From the NCBI GenBank assembly GCA_002408485.1, contig DHSP01000058.1:9153-66776 (forward strand): DNA of 57,624 nt. The letters run 5' to 3'. Below, in pieces: positions 9,605 through 17,498 of the stretch. The stretch comes from Proteiniphilum sp. UBA5283 (GTDB lineage Bacteria; Bacteroidota; Bacteroidia; Bacteroidales; Dysgonomonadaceae). The position numbers and the translations under genes are program-made. Positions within the stretch are counted from its first letter, which is position 1. The number at the start of each line of letters is the position of its first letter. The notes beneath the pieces are model-generated. The model made no database searches. It saw nothing but the letters and a program-made list of their open reading frames with translations, and had not been told where the DNA came from.

Positions 9605-11854
9605 ATGATTTTAAAGAAAATGAACAAAATAGCATTAATAGGGAATTACCCCCCGCGTAAATGTGGTATTGCCACATTTACGCACGACCTGAACGAGGGT
9701 TTAAAAGAAAATGGAGTCACTACGGCCGTAGTGGCTATGAACGATGGATTAAACAATTATAGTTACCCGGCCGACGTGGTTTTTGAAATTGAGCAGAATG
9801 ATATGGCCTCCTACATCAACGCGGCTGAGTATCTGCATACCAACAAGTTCGATGCAGTCATCCTGCAGCACGAGTTTGGCATCTTTGGCGGTAAGGACGG
9901 CAAACATATTATCCAGCTACTTAAAAGGCTACGCATGCCGGTGGTGACAACTTTACACACAATACTCGACAATCCTTCAGAGGACCAGCGATTGGTGGTG
10001 AACGAACTTGCCCGTTTGTCGCACAAGCTGGTAAGCATCTCCAAAAAGGGAATCGACTTGCTTACCTCTGTCTATGGAATTCCCGAATCAAAATGTGTGC
10101 ACATACACCATGGCGTGCACGAAATTGGGGATCTGGATGTAGACGGACTAAAAAAGAAGTTGGGAGTGAGCAACAAAAGGGTTCTTCTCACATTCGGTTT
10201 GCTCTCCAAGAATAAATCGATAGAGGTGGTAATCCAGGCATTGCCCGAAGTGGTGAAAAAACACCCCGATATTGTATACATCGTTCTTGGTGCAACCCAT
10301 CCTCATGTGATAAAGCAGGAAGGGGAAGATTACCGTCACTCGCTAATCCGGTTGGTAAAGAAGCTGGGACTGGAGAACAATGTGCTCTTTATTAACCGTT
10401 TCGTAAGCAACGAGGAGCTCTTTGGATACCTGAAGATGTGCGACATTTATGTGATACCCTATCTGGGTGAAAGGCAGATATCGTCGGGGACACTTATCTA
10501 TACAATGGGGGCGGCGAAACCCATTATTTCCACTCCATTCTGGTATGCCGAGGAGATGTTGGCGGAAAACAGGGGGTTGTTGTTCGATTTCAGGGATTCT
10601 GAACAGTTGAAAATGAAAATTAATGAACTCCTCGATGACGATAAGAAGAGAGAAGCTGTCGCACAAAATGCGTTTTCTCTTGCCAAAGAGTGCTATTGGC
10701 CCAACATCGGCAAACAGTATTATGATCTGGCGGAGAGAGTGGTGGACGAAGCGGGGGTTACCAAAACCGAGTATGAACTGGCCGAAGAAAGCGAGTTGAA
10801 GTTCACCTATCCTCCCATCAACCTGAATCATCTGCAGCTGATGACTGATAACACTGGGATACTGCAGCATGCAAGGTACAGTATTCCCGACCGGTCACAC
10901 GGTTATTGCACCGACGACAATGCACGCGCCCTCTTGCTGTCGGTGATGCTTCAGAACGATGTGCAGAATGTGGACGAACTTAACAGACTTACAAGCATCT
11001 ACCTCTCTTATATCGACTATGCATTTAACCCGGAAAAGGGGAAGTTTCGGAACTTCATGAGTTATTCGCGGGAGTGGCTGGATGAGGAGGGTACCGAAGA
11101 CAGCAATGGCAGGGCTATTTGGGCTTTGGGATATACGTCTGCGTATACAAATATGAGCAACTTTTACCTTCACTCGAACAGTCTGTTTAAAAAGGGGCTT
11201 CGGGCAACCAGAAGCATTACCCACCCACGTGCGTTGGCTTATACAACACTGGGACTAGCGTATCATGCCAAGGCACATGGTGAGCAGGAAGTTATTGAGC
11301 TACTGAGAGAAAAAGCGAGACAGTTATATCTCTTATTTGACAAATCCATTGACAATGAGTGGCTGTGGCATGACCAAAAGGTGACCTATGGTAACAGCCG
11401 CATACCGCAGGCACTGATTTTAGCAGGACGGTATTTAAAGGATGACAAAATGGCTCAGAGGGGGTTGAAAATTACTGACTGGCTGATTGACAATCAGTTC
11501 AGAAGTAACATTTTCTCTCCTATCGGAAATGATGGGTGGTTGACACCGGAGCGTAAGGCACAATTCGACCAGCAACCACTTGAGGCGAATGGCATGATCG
11601 ATGCTTGCCTGCAAGCTGAGTCCTACAGCAGGGACGAGAGGTACGGTAGCTACGCGATGAAAGCTTTTTCCTGGTTCACCGGTGATAATGATACCGGCGA
11701 ACTTGTTTACGATTTTTCGACAGGCGGTTGTCGCGACGGGCTGATGTCCGGGGGAGTGAACCTGAATCAGGGAGCCGAATCCACACTTTCCTGGTTGATG
11801 TCATTACTGAACATTTCTCTCTATCTTCGTGAAACAAAAAAAATTACGATATGA
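9605..11854 (+). CDS. Two-domain GT4 glycosyltransferase with C-terminal all-helical glycosidase-like domain
   Basis: About 749 aa. Residues ~5-390 are a GT-B glycosyltransferase of GT4 type: GNYPPRKCGIATFTHDL at the N-terminus, LQHEFGIFGGKDG, TFGLLSKNKSIEV, and the donor-site region PYLGERQISSGTLIYTMG. The second Glu of the usual EX7E motif is missing: the run is E-RQISSGT-L. Residues ~405-745 look like an alpha/alpha-barrel (LTDNTGILQHARYS, GYCTDDNARALLLS, EDSNGRAIWALGYT, QPLEANGMIDACL), a domain I know only from similar uncharacterised glycosyltransferases. The frame is open from GTG 9521, but ATG 9605 or ATG 9620 gives the natural start just before KIALIGNYPP. The stop overlaps the GH130 start by 4 bases (ATGA), so translation is probably coupled. 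It is likely cytoplasmic; donor and acceptor are unknown. Confidence 0.85.
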   Translation: MILKKMNKIALIGNYPPRKCGIATFTHDLNEGLKENGVTTAVVAMNDGLNNYSYPADVVFEIEQNDMASYINAAEYLHTNKFDAVILQHEFGIFGGKDGKHIIQLLKRLRMPVVTTLHTILDNPSEDQRLVVNELARLSHKLVSISKKGIDLLTSVYGIPESKCVHIHHGVHEIGDLDVDGLKKKLGVSNKRVLLTFGLLSKNKSIEVVIQALPEVVKKHPDIVYIVLGATHPHVIKQEGEDYRHSLIRLVKKLGLENNVLFINRFVSNEELFGYLKMCDIYVIPYLGERQISSGTLIYTMGAAKPIISTPFWYAEEMLAENRGLLFDFRDSEQLKMKINELLDDDKKREAVAQNAFSLAKECYWPNIGKQYYDLAERVVDEAGVTKTEYELAEESELKFTYPPINLNHLQLMTDNTGILQHARYSIPDRSHGYCTDDNARALLLSVMLQNDVQNVDELNRLTSIYLSYIDYAFNPEKGKFRNFMSYSREWLDEEGTEDSNGRAIWALGYTSAYTNMSNFYLHSNSLFKKGLRATRSITHPRALAYTTLGLAYHAKAHGEQEVIELLREKARQLYLLFDKSIDNEWLWHDQKVTYGNSRIPQALILAGRYLKDDKMAQRGLKITDWLIDNQFRSNIFSPIGNDGWLTPERKAQFDQQPLEANGMIDACLQAESYSRDERYGSYAMKAFSWFTGDNDTGELVYDFSTGGCRDGLMSGGVNLNQGAESTLSWLMSLLNISLYLRETKKITI

Positions 11855-13305
11855 TACAGGTAAACAGACTGCCCATTAGAATTCTTCCATCTTCAAGACG
11901 TACACTGGTACGCCCATTCGTCCCGGGTAACGAGTCGCAGGTTGAACATATACTTTTTCGTATTTTTTCCACTCCCAAAAGGGACCGGAAAAGAATTGTA
12001 GCAAAAATGCACAGGCGGTTAGAGATGCCTCATGATATGTCAACGGCAATCTTCTTACGACATTACGAAAATATTAAGTCGCGCATCCCTTCCAATATGG
12101 AGCTGACCGACATAGACAAACAATTTATTGGTGCCTATTTTACTCAGCAATATGCGTTGGAGTCGACCGCCCTCTTTAATCCATCCATTGTAGAGCATCC
12201 CGTGCAGGACAAGGATGGGGCGACCCGCTTCATCATTAGCCTGAGAGCTATCGGTGAAGGGCATATCTCGTCTATCACCTTCATGGAGGGGGAGATAGAC
12301 AGTAATTTCCAGATCACTATTGGTAAAAATTCGCCGGTTATCTATGAGCCCGAACGCAAGAATCATATCTACGAAAAAAATGACATCCTAAAAAAAGCAA
12401 ATGAACTGGAGATGTTGTCAGAACTCAATAAGCCACTTTTTGAAATCCTGCCCGAACGGTTTACCTTCGGTGAACTCAGCAGTGCAATGAATAACCAGAT
12501 TAATGGCAATATCGACAATAACCGGGCAGAATTGATTAATGCAATGAACAATATCCGGATGCTGGCCCTTTCAAACTTTACGCTACGCTTCGACACCGAT
12601 GATATTACAGAACGGGCAATATACCCGGCTTCCCCGTCGCAAAGCAACGGACTTGAAGATGCTCGATTTGTACGGTTTACCCGTGATGACGGCACTGTTA
12701 CATATTATGCCACGTTTACCGCGTACGATGGAAAAAAAATTATGCCCGAAATGCTGGAGACAAATGACTTCAAGGAGTTTACGATCTCTACGTTGAGCGG
12801 TTCGGCTGCCAAGAACAAGGGCATGGCACTTTTTCCGCGGAAGGTAAATGGTAGGTACATGATGTTAGGACGCCAGGATAATGAATCGTTGTATATCATG
12901 CAGTCTGATAATCTTCATTTCTGGTATGATTATCAGCCACTGCTGAAACCGACTTACGACTGGGAGCTCACCCAGATAGGGAATGGAGGTTCACCCATAG
13001 AGATTGAAGAGGGGTGGCTTGTTATCACCCATGGTGTGGGACCGGTGCGCACCTACTCACTGGGAGCTGCACTGTTGGATAAGAATGATCCACGGAAGGT
13101 AATCGGGCGACTGGATAAGCCGTTGCTGACTCCCGCCAGGAACGAGAGTTCCGGGTATGTACCCAACGTGATTTACACCTGTGGCGCGATGGTTCTCGAC
13201 CGCACCCTGGTATTACCTTACGCTATCACAGATGTGGTGACCAAGTTTGCCACTGTCAGCGTGGATGAGATTATCAAATCAATGAAAAAGTTTGAATATT
13301 TTTAA
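11851..13305 (+). CDS. GH130-family glycoside phosphorylase/hydrolase, long form
   Basis: GH130 enzymes are mostly beta-mannoside phosphorylases, with some hydrolases. 484 aa, clearly longer than the 320-390 aa usual for characterised members. Recognisable family parts: NPSIVEHP and GHISSITFMEG (first blades), NGLEDARFVRF carrying the likely catalytic Asp, TYYATFTAYDG, and GNGGSPIEIEEGWLVITHG near the C-terminus. The extra length is an N-terminal helical extension of about 100 residues and an insert of about 70-80 residues (roughly 170-250) before the LEDARF blade. There is no signal peptide, so it acts in the cytoplasm. It sits between two GT4 genes (4-base overlap before, 4-base gap after), which points to making or recycling a glycan inside the cell and not to digesting external mannan. 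Phosphorylase versus hydrolase cannot be decided by eye. Confidence 0.88.
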   Translation: MIQVNRLPIRILPSSRRTLVRPFVPGNESQVEHILFRIFSTPKRDRKRIVAKMHRRLEMPHDMSTAIFLRHYENIKSRIPSNMELTDIDKQFIGAYFTQQYALESTALFNPSIVEHPVQDKDGATRFIISLRAIGEGHISSITFMEGEIDSNFQITIGKNSPVIYEPERKNHIYEKNDILKKANELEMLSELNKPLFEILPERFTFGELSSAMNNQINGNIDNNRAELINAMNNIRMLALSNFTLRFDTDDITERAIYPASPSQSNGLEDARFVRFTRDDGTVTYYATFTAYDGKKIMPEMLETNDFKEFTISTLSGSAAKNKGMALFPRKVNGRYMMLGRQDNESLYIMQSDNLHFWYDYQPLLKPTYDWELTQIGNGGSPIEIEEGWLVITHGVGPVRTYSLGAALLDKNDPRKVIGRLDKPLLTPARNESSGYVPNVIYTCGAMVLDRTLVLPYAITDVVTKFATVSVDEIIKSMKKFEYF

Positions 13306-13309
13306 TCGT

Positions 13310-14323
13310 ATGAAAATAGCTATGCTAGCTCCGATAGCCTGGCGTACCCCACCCGTTCATTACGGCCCGTGGGAACTGGTCACATCGCTATTAACCGAGG
13401 AATTGGTAAAAAACGGCGTGGATGTCACCCTCTTTGCTACCGCTAACTCCGTTACAAAAGCAAAGCTGCAGGCAGTTAGCCCTATGGGATATGACGAGGA
13501 TAGAAGCATTGATGCGAAAGTGTGGGAGTGTCTCCATATTTCGGAATGCTTTGAACATGCCGGTGAGTTTGATATTATTCATAATCAGTTCGACTTCCTG
13601 CCACTCACCTACTCCGGCATGGTAAACACACCCGTAGTGACCACCATTCATGGATTCTCATCACCCCGCATAATGCCGGTTTATAAAAAATACAACGACA
13701 CCACCCATTATATATCCATCAGCGATGCCGACCGATCGCCGGAGCTTGATTATACTGCCACGGTGTATCACGGCATAGATCTGGATCAGTTTACCTTCAA
13801 TCCGGAACCCAAAGGAGACTATATACTCTATTTCGGAAGAGTTCACCATGATAAAGGAACAAAAGAGGCGGTGGAGATTACACGGGCGCTGAACCGGCGA
13901 CTGGTCATTGCGGGAATAATTCAGGATGAGGTTTATTTTAATGAATACGTAAAGCCTTTCCTGAAACAGGGAGAGGTTGAATATATTGGCAGCGTAGGGC
14001 CCGACAAGCGGGATACCTTGTTGGGAAATGCAACACTATTACTGCATCCGATCAATTTTAGAGAACCGTTCGGACTTTCTGTTGTGGAGGCGATGGCCTG
14101 CGGGACACCTGTTGTTGCGTTCAATAAAGGAAGCATGCCCGAGCTGATTATCGATGGCAAGAATGGTTTTCTTGCGGAAAACATGGAGGAAGCGATCGAG
14201 AAAATAAAAAAAATTGACAATCTTGATCGTATCAACTGCAGAGTGCATGTGGAGAAACGCTTCAGCAAAGAGTTTATGGCGAAGCGTTACATGGAAGTGT
14301 ACAAAAAGATCTTATTGGAATAG
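13310..14323 (+). CDS. GT4 glycosyltransferase
   Basis: 337 aa, a single GT-B fold glycosyltransferase. The N-terminus KIAMLAPIAWRTPPVHYGPWE is typical of a GT4 subgroup. The donor site has a canonical EX7E motif in EPFGLSVVEAMACGTPVVA, and YFGRVHHDKGTKEA marks the start of the second Rossmann domain. TTG 13292 is in frame but lies inside the GH130 gene; ATG 13310 begins at the family start, 4 bases after the GH130 stop. There is no membrane segment. It is the last gene of the GT4-GH130-GT4 operon and probably adds to the same glycan as its neighbours (inference). Confidence 0.9.
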   Translation: MKIAMLAPIAWRTPPVHYGPWELVTSLLTEELVKNGVDVTLFATANSVTKAKLQAVSPMGYDEDRSIDAKVWECLHISECFEHAGEFDIIHNQFDFLPLTYSGMVNTPVVTTIHGFSSPRIMPVYKKYNDTTHYISISDADRSPELDYTATVYHGIDLDQFTFNPEPKGDYILYFGRVHHDKGTKEAVEITRALNRRLVIAGIIQDEVYFNEYVKPFLKQGEVEYIGSVGPDKRDTLLGNATLLLHPINFREPFGLSVVEAMACGTPVVAFNKGSMPELIIDGKNGFLAENMEEAIEKIKKIDNLDRINCRVHVEKRFSKEFMAKRYMEVYKKILLE

Positions 14324-14332
14324 AGGCTCCTG

Positions 14333-14524
14333 TTATTTCTCTTTGGCCAATCCGAGAATCCACAATACGGTAATTACAATAACCGCCGCGATAGTGATTA
14401 TGGGAATAGTACCCAGGATATAGACCCAGCCTACAAACAGGCCAAAAAGGATGAATAATATTGCCAGTGCGGTGCCGGCCAGAATAGCGAGCAGCTTGGC
14501 TGTTCTTTTTTTCAGTCGTGCCAT
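14333..14524 (-). CDS. Small membrane protein, two predicted TM helices, unknown function
   Basis: 63 aa. A basic N-terminus (MARLKKRTAK) is followed by two hydrophobic stretches (about residues 11-33 and 37-58) and a short charged end (LAKEK). I do not recognise a family. A minus-strand -7 box TAAATTTG lies 39 bases upstream of the ATG, which supports a real gene. It converges on the GT4 gene with a 9-base gap and is divergent from the SIMPL-domain gene. Topology by the positive-inside rule: both ends in the cytoplasm. Confidence 0.6.
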   Translation of the reverse strand: MARLKKRTAKLLAILAGTALAILFILFGLFVGWVYILGTIPIITIAAVIVITVLWILGLAKEK

Positions 14525-14562
14525 AATTTATATCCGGACTCTGTCATAAAATTATCTGAGGC

Positions 14563-14570
14563 CAAATTTA
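14563..14570 (-). promoter_or_regulatory. -7 box for the 63-aa membrane protein
   Basis: TAAATTTG on the minus strand is an exact TAnnTTTG, 39 bases before the ATG at 14524. There is no clear -33 element. Confidence 0.45.
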
Positions 14571-14632
14571 GAAGATTTTTCCGAAAGATAGAGAGATAGT
14601 ACAGTTTATTGTATTGTTTTTGACAGAATAGC

Positions 14633-14661
14633 TTGTATATTTCAAAAGATTTTTACCTTTG
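14633..14661 (+). promoter_or_regulatory. Bacteroidetes promoter for SIMPL-domain gene
   Basis: TTG at 14633-14635, 18 bases, then TACCTTTG at 14654-14661 (exact TAnnTTTG). The ATG is 28 bases downstream, which excludes the longer in-frame start at 14659 because that lies within the -7 box. Confidence 0.65.
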
Positions 14662-14688
14662 CCGAAACGAACAATTAAATATAACAAG

Positions 14689-15393
14689 ATGAAAAACTGG
14701 ATTTTTGAAGCGGCAATACTGGCCGCGGGATTAATGGTGACGGGTATATTGCTAAACGCCGGGATTAACAATTTTACTAACCGAGACCGCGTGGTGACCG
14801 TGAAGGGCCTTGCCGAAATGGAGGTGCAGGCCGATAAGGTGATATGGCCGCTCATGTATAAGGATTTGGGAAACGACCTCACCACGCTTTATACCAATAT
14901 CCAGACAAAGAACAAAACCATCATCGGTTTCCTGGAGGCCAACGGCATCAGCCGGGAAGAAATCAGTGTGTCGCCACCAGAGATCATCGACATGGAAGCA
15001 GAGCGCTACGCGACCCAAACACAACATTCCTATCGTTACAATGCCACCTCGGTGATCACCGTCACCTCGGGCGATGTGGAGAAGGTACGTAAATTAATCT
15101 CCGGACAGACCGAACTGCTTAAGCAAGGCGTGGCCATAACAGGAGGCGATTACCGCTACAACACCCTCTATGAATTCACCGGACTGAACAACATCAAGCC
15201 ACAGATGATCGAAGAAGCCACCAAAAACGCCCGTGCTGCAGCTGAGAAGTTTGCTACCGACTCGGGCAGCAGGCTGGGTAAGATCCGAAACGCGTCGCAG
15301 GGACAGTTCACCATCACCGACCGGGATGCAAACACTCCTTATATCAAAAATGTGCGGGTTGTGACTACCGTGAATTACTATCTCAAAAATTAA
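14689..15393 (+). CDS. SIMPL-domain (DUF541) envelope protein
   Basis: 234 aa. An N-terminal hydrophobic segment (about residues 3-24, WIFEAAILAAGLMVTGILL) acts as signal anchor or signal peptide, followed by the SIMPL fold: RVVTVKGLAEMEVQADKVIW near the start, then TATSVITVTSGDVEKV-like strands and a C-terminal NVRVVTTVNYYL strand. SIMPL proteins are periplasmic or envelope proteins of poorly known, often stress-related function. The promoter box at 14654-14661 fixes the start. Monocistronic; it converges on the Nudix regulator. Confidence 0.85.
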   Translation: MKNWIFEAAILAAGLMVTGILLNAGINNFTNRDRVVTVKGLAEMEVQADKVIWPLMYKDLGNDLTTLYTNIQTKNKTIIGFLEANGISREEISVSPPEIIDMEAERYATQTQHSYRYNATSVITVTSGDVEKVRKLISGQTELLKQGVAITGGDYRYNTLYEFTGLNNIKPQMIEEATKNARAAAEKFATDSGSRLGKIRNASQGQFTITDRDANTPYIKNVRVVTTVNYYLKN

Positions 15394-15463
15394 AGAATAA
15401 GAGCGGGAATAAACGCGCTATTCAGGAGCAGAGCAAAATAACCCAGGCCGGAATAGGAATATT

Positions 15464-16156
15464 TCAGAGAGAGAAACGTTTGCCTGATTGCAGAAATGCC
15501 GCGTATTTCTCCTGGTTAAAAGAGTAGTAGAACGCACCCCTCTTCGAACTTTCCTTGTCCTTGATCTCGAGCTTGTCGAGTATATTCATCGTAGCGAGTT
15601 TCTTACGGAAGTTCCGCTTATCGAGGGGCATCTGGTAGATGGTTTCATAGAGATCCTGCAGCGAAGGAAGGGTAAATTTTCCGTCGAAGAAGTTAAAGAT
15701 AACCGGTTCCTTTGATGCTTTGTACTGCAACAGCATGAGTGCATCGCCAACCATCCGGTTATGGTCGAATACCATCTCCGGGAGGTCGTTGATATTGATC
15801 CAGCGGGCATCGAACTTTCGTGCGAGTGACGTATTGAACTTCTCTGTCTGTACCAATGCATAAAATGCCACCGAGACAACCCTGCCGCCACTGTCGCGGT
15901 CTACTTCTCCGTACGCTCCCACCTGCTCCATATAAATACCTTTCTGCTGTGTATAGCGATACAACACTTTTTCGGCGGCCTGAGTAAGACTTTCCTTCTC
16001 CTCCATGAATCCTCCCATGAGGGACCATTCATTTTTCAGCGGTTCCACGGGACGGCGGGTAAGCAGCACATGCAGCTCTTTTTTTCGAAATCCAAAGATG
16101 ATGCAATCCACCGCAATCAAAAAACGGACATTGTTTTGGTAATAATTGGCAGACAT
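15464..16156 (-). CDS. Nudix-fold transcriptional regulator with winged-helix domain (AraR/NrtR-like)
   Basis: 230 aa. Residues ~10-150 form a Nudix fold, but the Nudix box is degenerate: GGFMEEKESLTQAAEKVLYR has lost the REUxEE catalytic core, so it probably binds a ligand without hydrolysing it. The C-terminal ~80 residues (LQDLYETIYQMPLDKRNFRKK, KRGAFYYSF) match the winged helix of NrtR-type regulators. In Bacteroides thetaiotaomicron a protein of this build (AraR) represses arabinose genes. Here the position after galM-transporter-galK suggests control by galactose or a derivative (inference). The frame extends to 16252, but MSANYYQNNVRF at ATG 16156 is the family N-terminus. A terminator separates it from galK. 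Confidence 0.85.
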   Translation of the reverse strand: MSANYYQNNVRFLIAVDCIIFGFRKKELHVLLTRRPVEPLKNEWSLMGGFMEEKESLTQAAEKVLYRYTQQKGIYMEQVGAYGEVDRDSGGRVVSVAFYALVQTEKFNTSLARKFDARWININDLPEMVFDHNRMVGDALMLLQYKASKEPVIFNFFDGKFTLPSLQDLYETIYQMPLDKRNFRKKLATMNILDKLEIKDKESSKRGAFYYSFNQEKYAAFLQSGKRFSL

Positions 16157-16201
16157 AGGACACAAGGTATAAAGATAGTAAAAGGTCGTTTGATGGTAGT
16201 A

Positions 16202-16250
16202 GAAAAAAGAGAAAAAGCCGGAAGCAGGCGCTGTGCGACGTCCTGCTCCC
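16202..16250 (-). terminator. Rho-independent terminator after galK
   Basis: On the minus strand, GGGAGCAGG (16250-16242) pairs with CCTGCTTCC (16228-16220) with one mismatch, followed by a T-rich run complementary to 16202-16216. It lies between galK and the Nudix regulator, so most galactose-operon transcripts should stop before the regulator gene. Confidence 0.6.
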
Positions 16251-16272
16251 AACCTTTTGCATGGTTCAGGAA

Positions 16273-17433
16273 TCAGAGCTTGTGTGCGCCGTCACTGATT
16301 ACCACGTCGTACACCTTTGGCTCATGGCCGAAACGGGCACTGAATTGTTCTTTGGCATCTGCAATGAATGAGTTGTAAAGCTCGTCTTTCACAAGGTTAA
16401 TAGTACATCCGCCAAAGCCACCACCCATCACGCGCGAACCGGTCACGCCGTGCTCACGGGCTACCTCATTGAGGAAGTCCAGTTCTTCGCAGCTCACTTC
16501 GTAAAGCTTGCTCATCCCGTGATGCGTTTCGTACATCTTCTCACCCACAGTTTCATAGTCGCCACGTTCCAGGGCATCACTCACATCCCTCACACGTTGC
16601 GTCTCTTCAATCACATAACGGGCACGCATATAGTCTTCTTCCGAGATCTCCGCACGAACCTCGTTCAGCATCTCCATCGATGCATCGCGAAGGAATTCCA
16701 CTTGGGGATGCCGTTTGGCAATGGTGCGTGCCGCATGTTCACACGATTCACGCCTTTTGTTGTAGGCCGACGATGCCAGTTCATGTTTCACCACCGTGTC
16801 GAGCAGCACCAGCTTATAGCCCTGCGGATCGAATGGGAAATAGGCATATTCCATCGTTTTTGTATCGAGCCGGATCAAGTGCCCTTTCTTTCCAAAGAGG
16901 GAGGCAAACTGATCCATGATACCACATTTTACACCCACATAATTGTGCTCTGTACTCTGTCCGATACGGGCCAGTTCAAACTTGTCGATGCCGAGACTCA
17001 ACATATCGTTCAGCGCGAATGCATAAGTGCTTTCCAGTGCAGCCGAGGAGGACATTCCTGCTCCCAGTGGCACATCACCCGTGAAGACCGTATCAAATGC
17101 TTTCACCGATCCCCCTCTTTTGATGATTTCACGGCAGACACCAAAAATATATCTGGCCCAACCCTCTTTGGGGAGATCCTCCTCGTTGAGTCCGAACTCG
17201 GCACTCTCATCCAGATCGATCGCGTAAGCCCTCACCTTATCGGTTCCGTTGAAACGTATGGCAGCGGTCATCCCCTTGTCAATGGCGCCGGGAAAAACAA
17301 AGCTCCCGTTGTAGTCGGTATGTTCCCCGATCAGGTTTACGCGTCCTGGAGACGCATAAACCTCGGGAGTGCCGTTACCCATTTTTTTCAGAAATATCTC
17401 CAATATCTCTTGTTTTGTCAAATGTTTGCTCAT
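16273..17433 (-). CDS. galK: Galactokinase
   Basis: Phosphorylates alpha-D-galactose to galactose-1-phosphate with ATP (Leloir pathway). 386 aa, a normal length. GHMP-kinase features: the galactokinase signature GRVNLIGEHTDYNG (residues ~30-43), the ATP loop PLGAGMSSSAALE, GIMDQFASLFG with the catalytic Asp, and the C-terminal GGGFGGCTINLV. The frame is open from TTG 17442, but ATG 17433 (MSKHLTKQEI) is preferred. It lies 65 bases after the transporter gene in the galM-transporter-galK operon. Confidence 0.96.
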   Translation of the reverse strand: MSKHLTKQEILEIFLKKMGNGTPEVYASPGRVNLIGEHTDYNGSFVFPGAIDKGMTAAIRFNGTDKVRAYAIDLDESAEFGLNEEDLPKEGWARYIFGVCREIIKRGGSVKAFDTVFTGDVPLGAGMSSSAALESTYAFALNDMLSLGIDKFELARIGQSTEHNYVGVKCGIMDQFASLFGKKGHLIRLDTKTMEYAYFPFDPQGYKLVLLDTVVKHELASSAYNKRRESCEHAARTIAKRHPQVEFLRDASMEMLNEVRAEISEEDYMRARYVIEETQRVRDVSDALERGDYETVGEKMYETHHGMSKLYEVSCEELDFLNEVAREHGVTGSRVMGGGFGGCTINLVKDELYNSFIADAKEQFSARFGHEPKVYDVVISDGAHKL

Positions 17434-17498
17434 ATCACACAATATATAAGATTATTTTTCAATAGTTGAATCATCAACTGCAGGGTCACGAGAGAAAC

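Noticed and set aside
15394..15463. Terminator in the SIMPL/Nudix convergent gap
   Set aside because: The only stem (AGCG/CGCT with a bulge) is short and has no T-tract.
16450..17469. 339-codon plus-strand open frame opposite galK
   Set aside because: Antisense shadow of galK; the translation has no recognisable motif.
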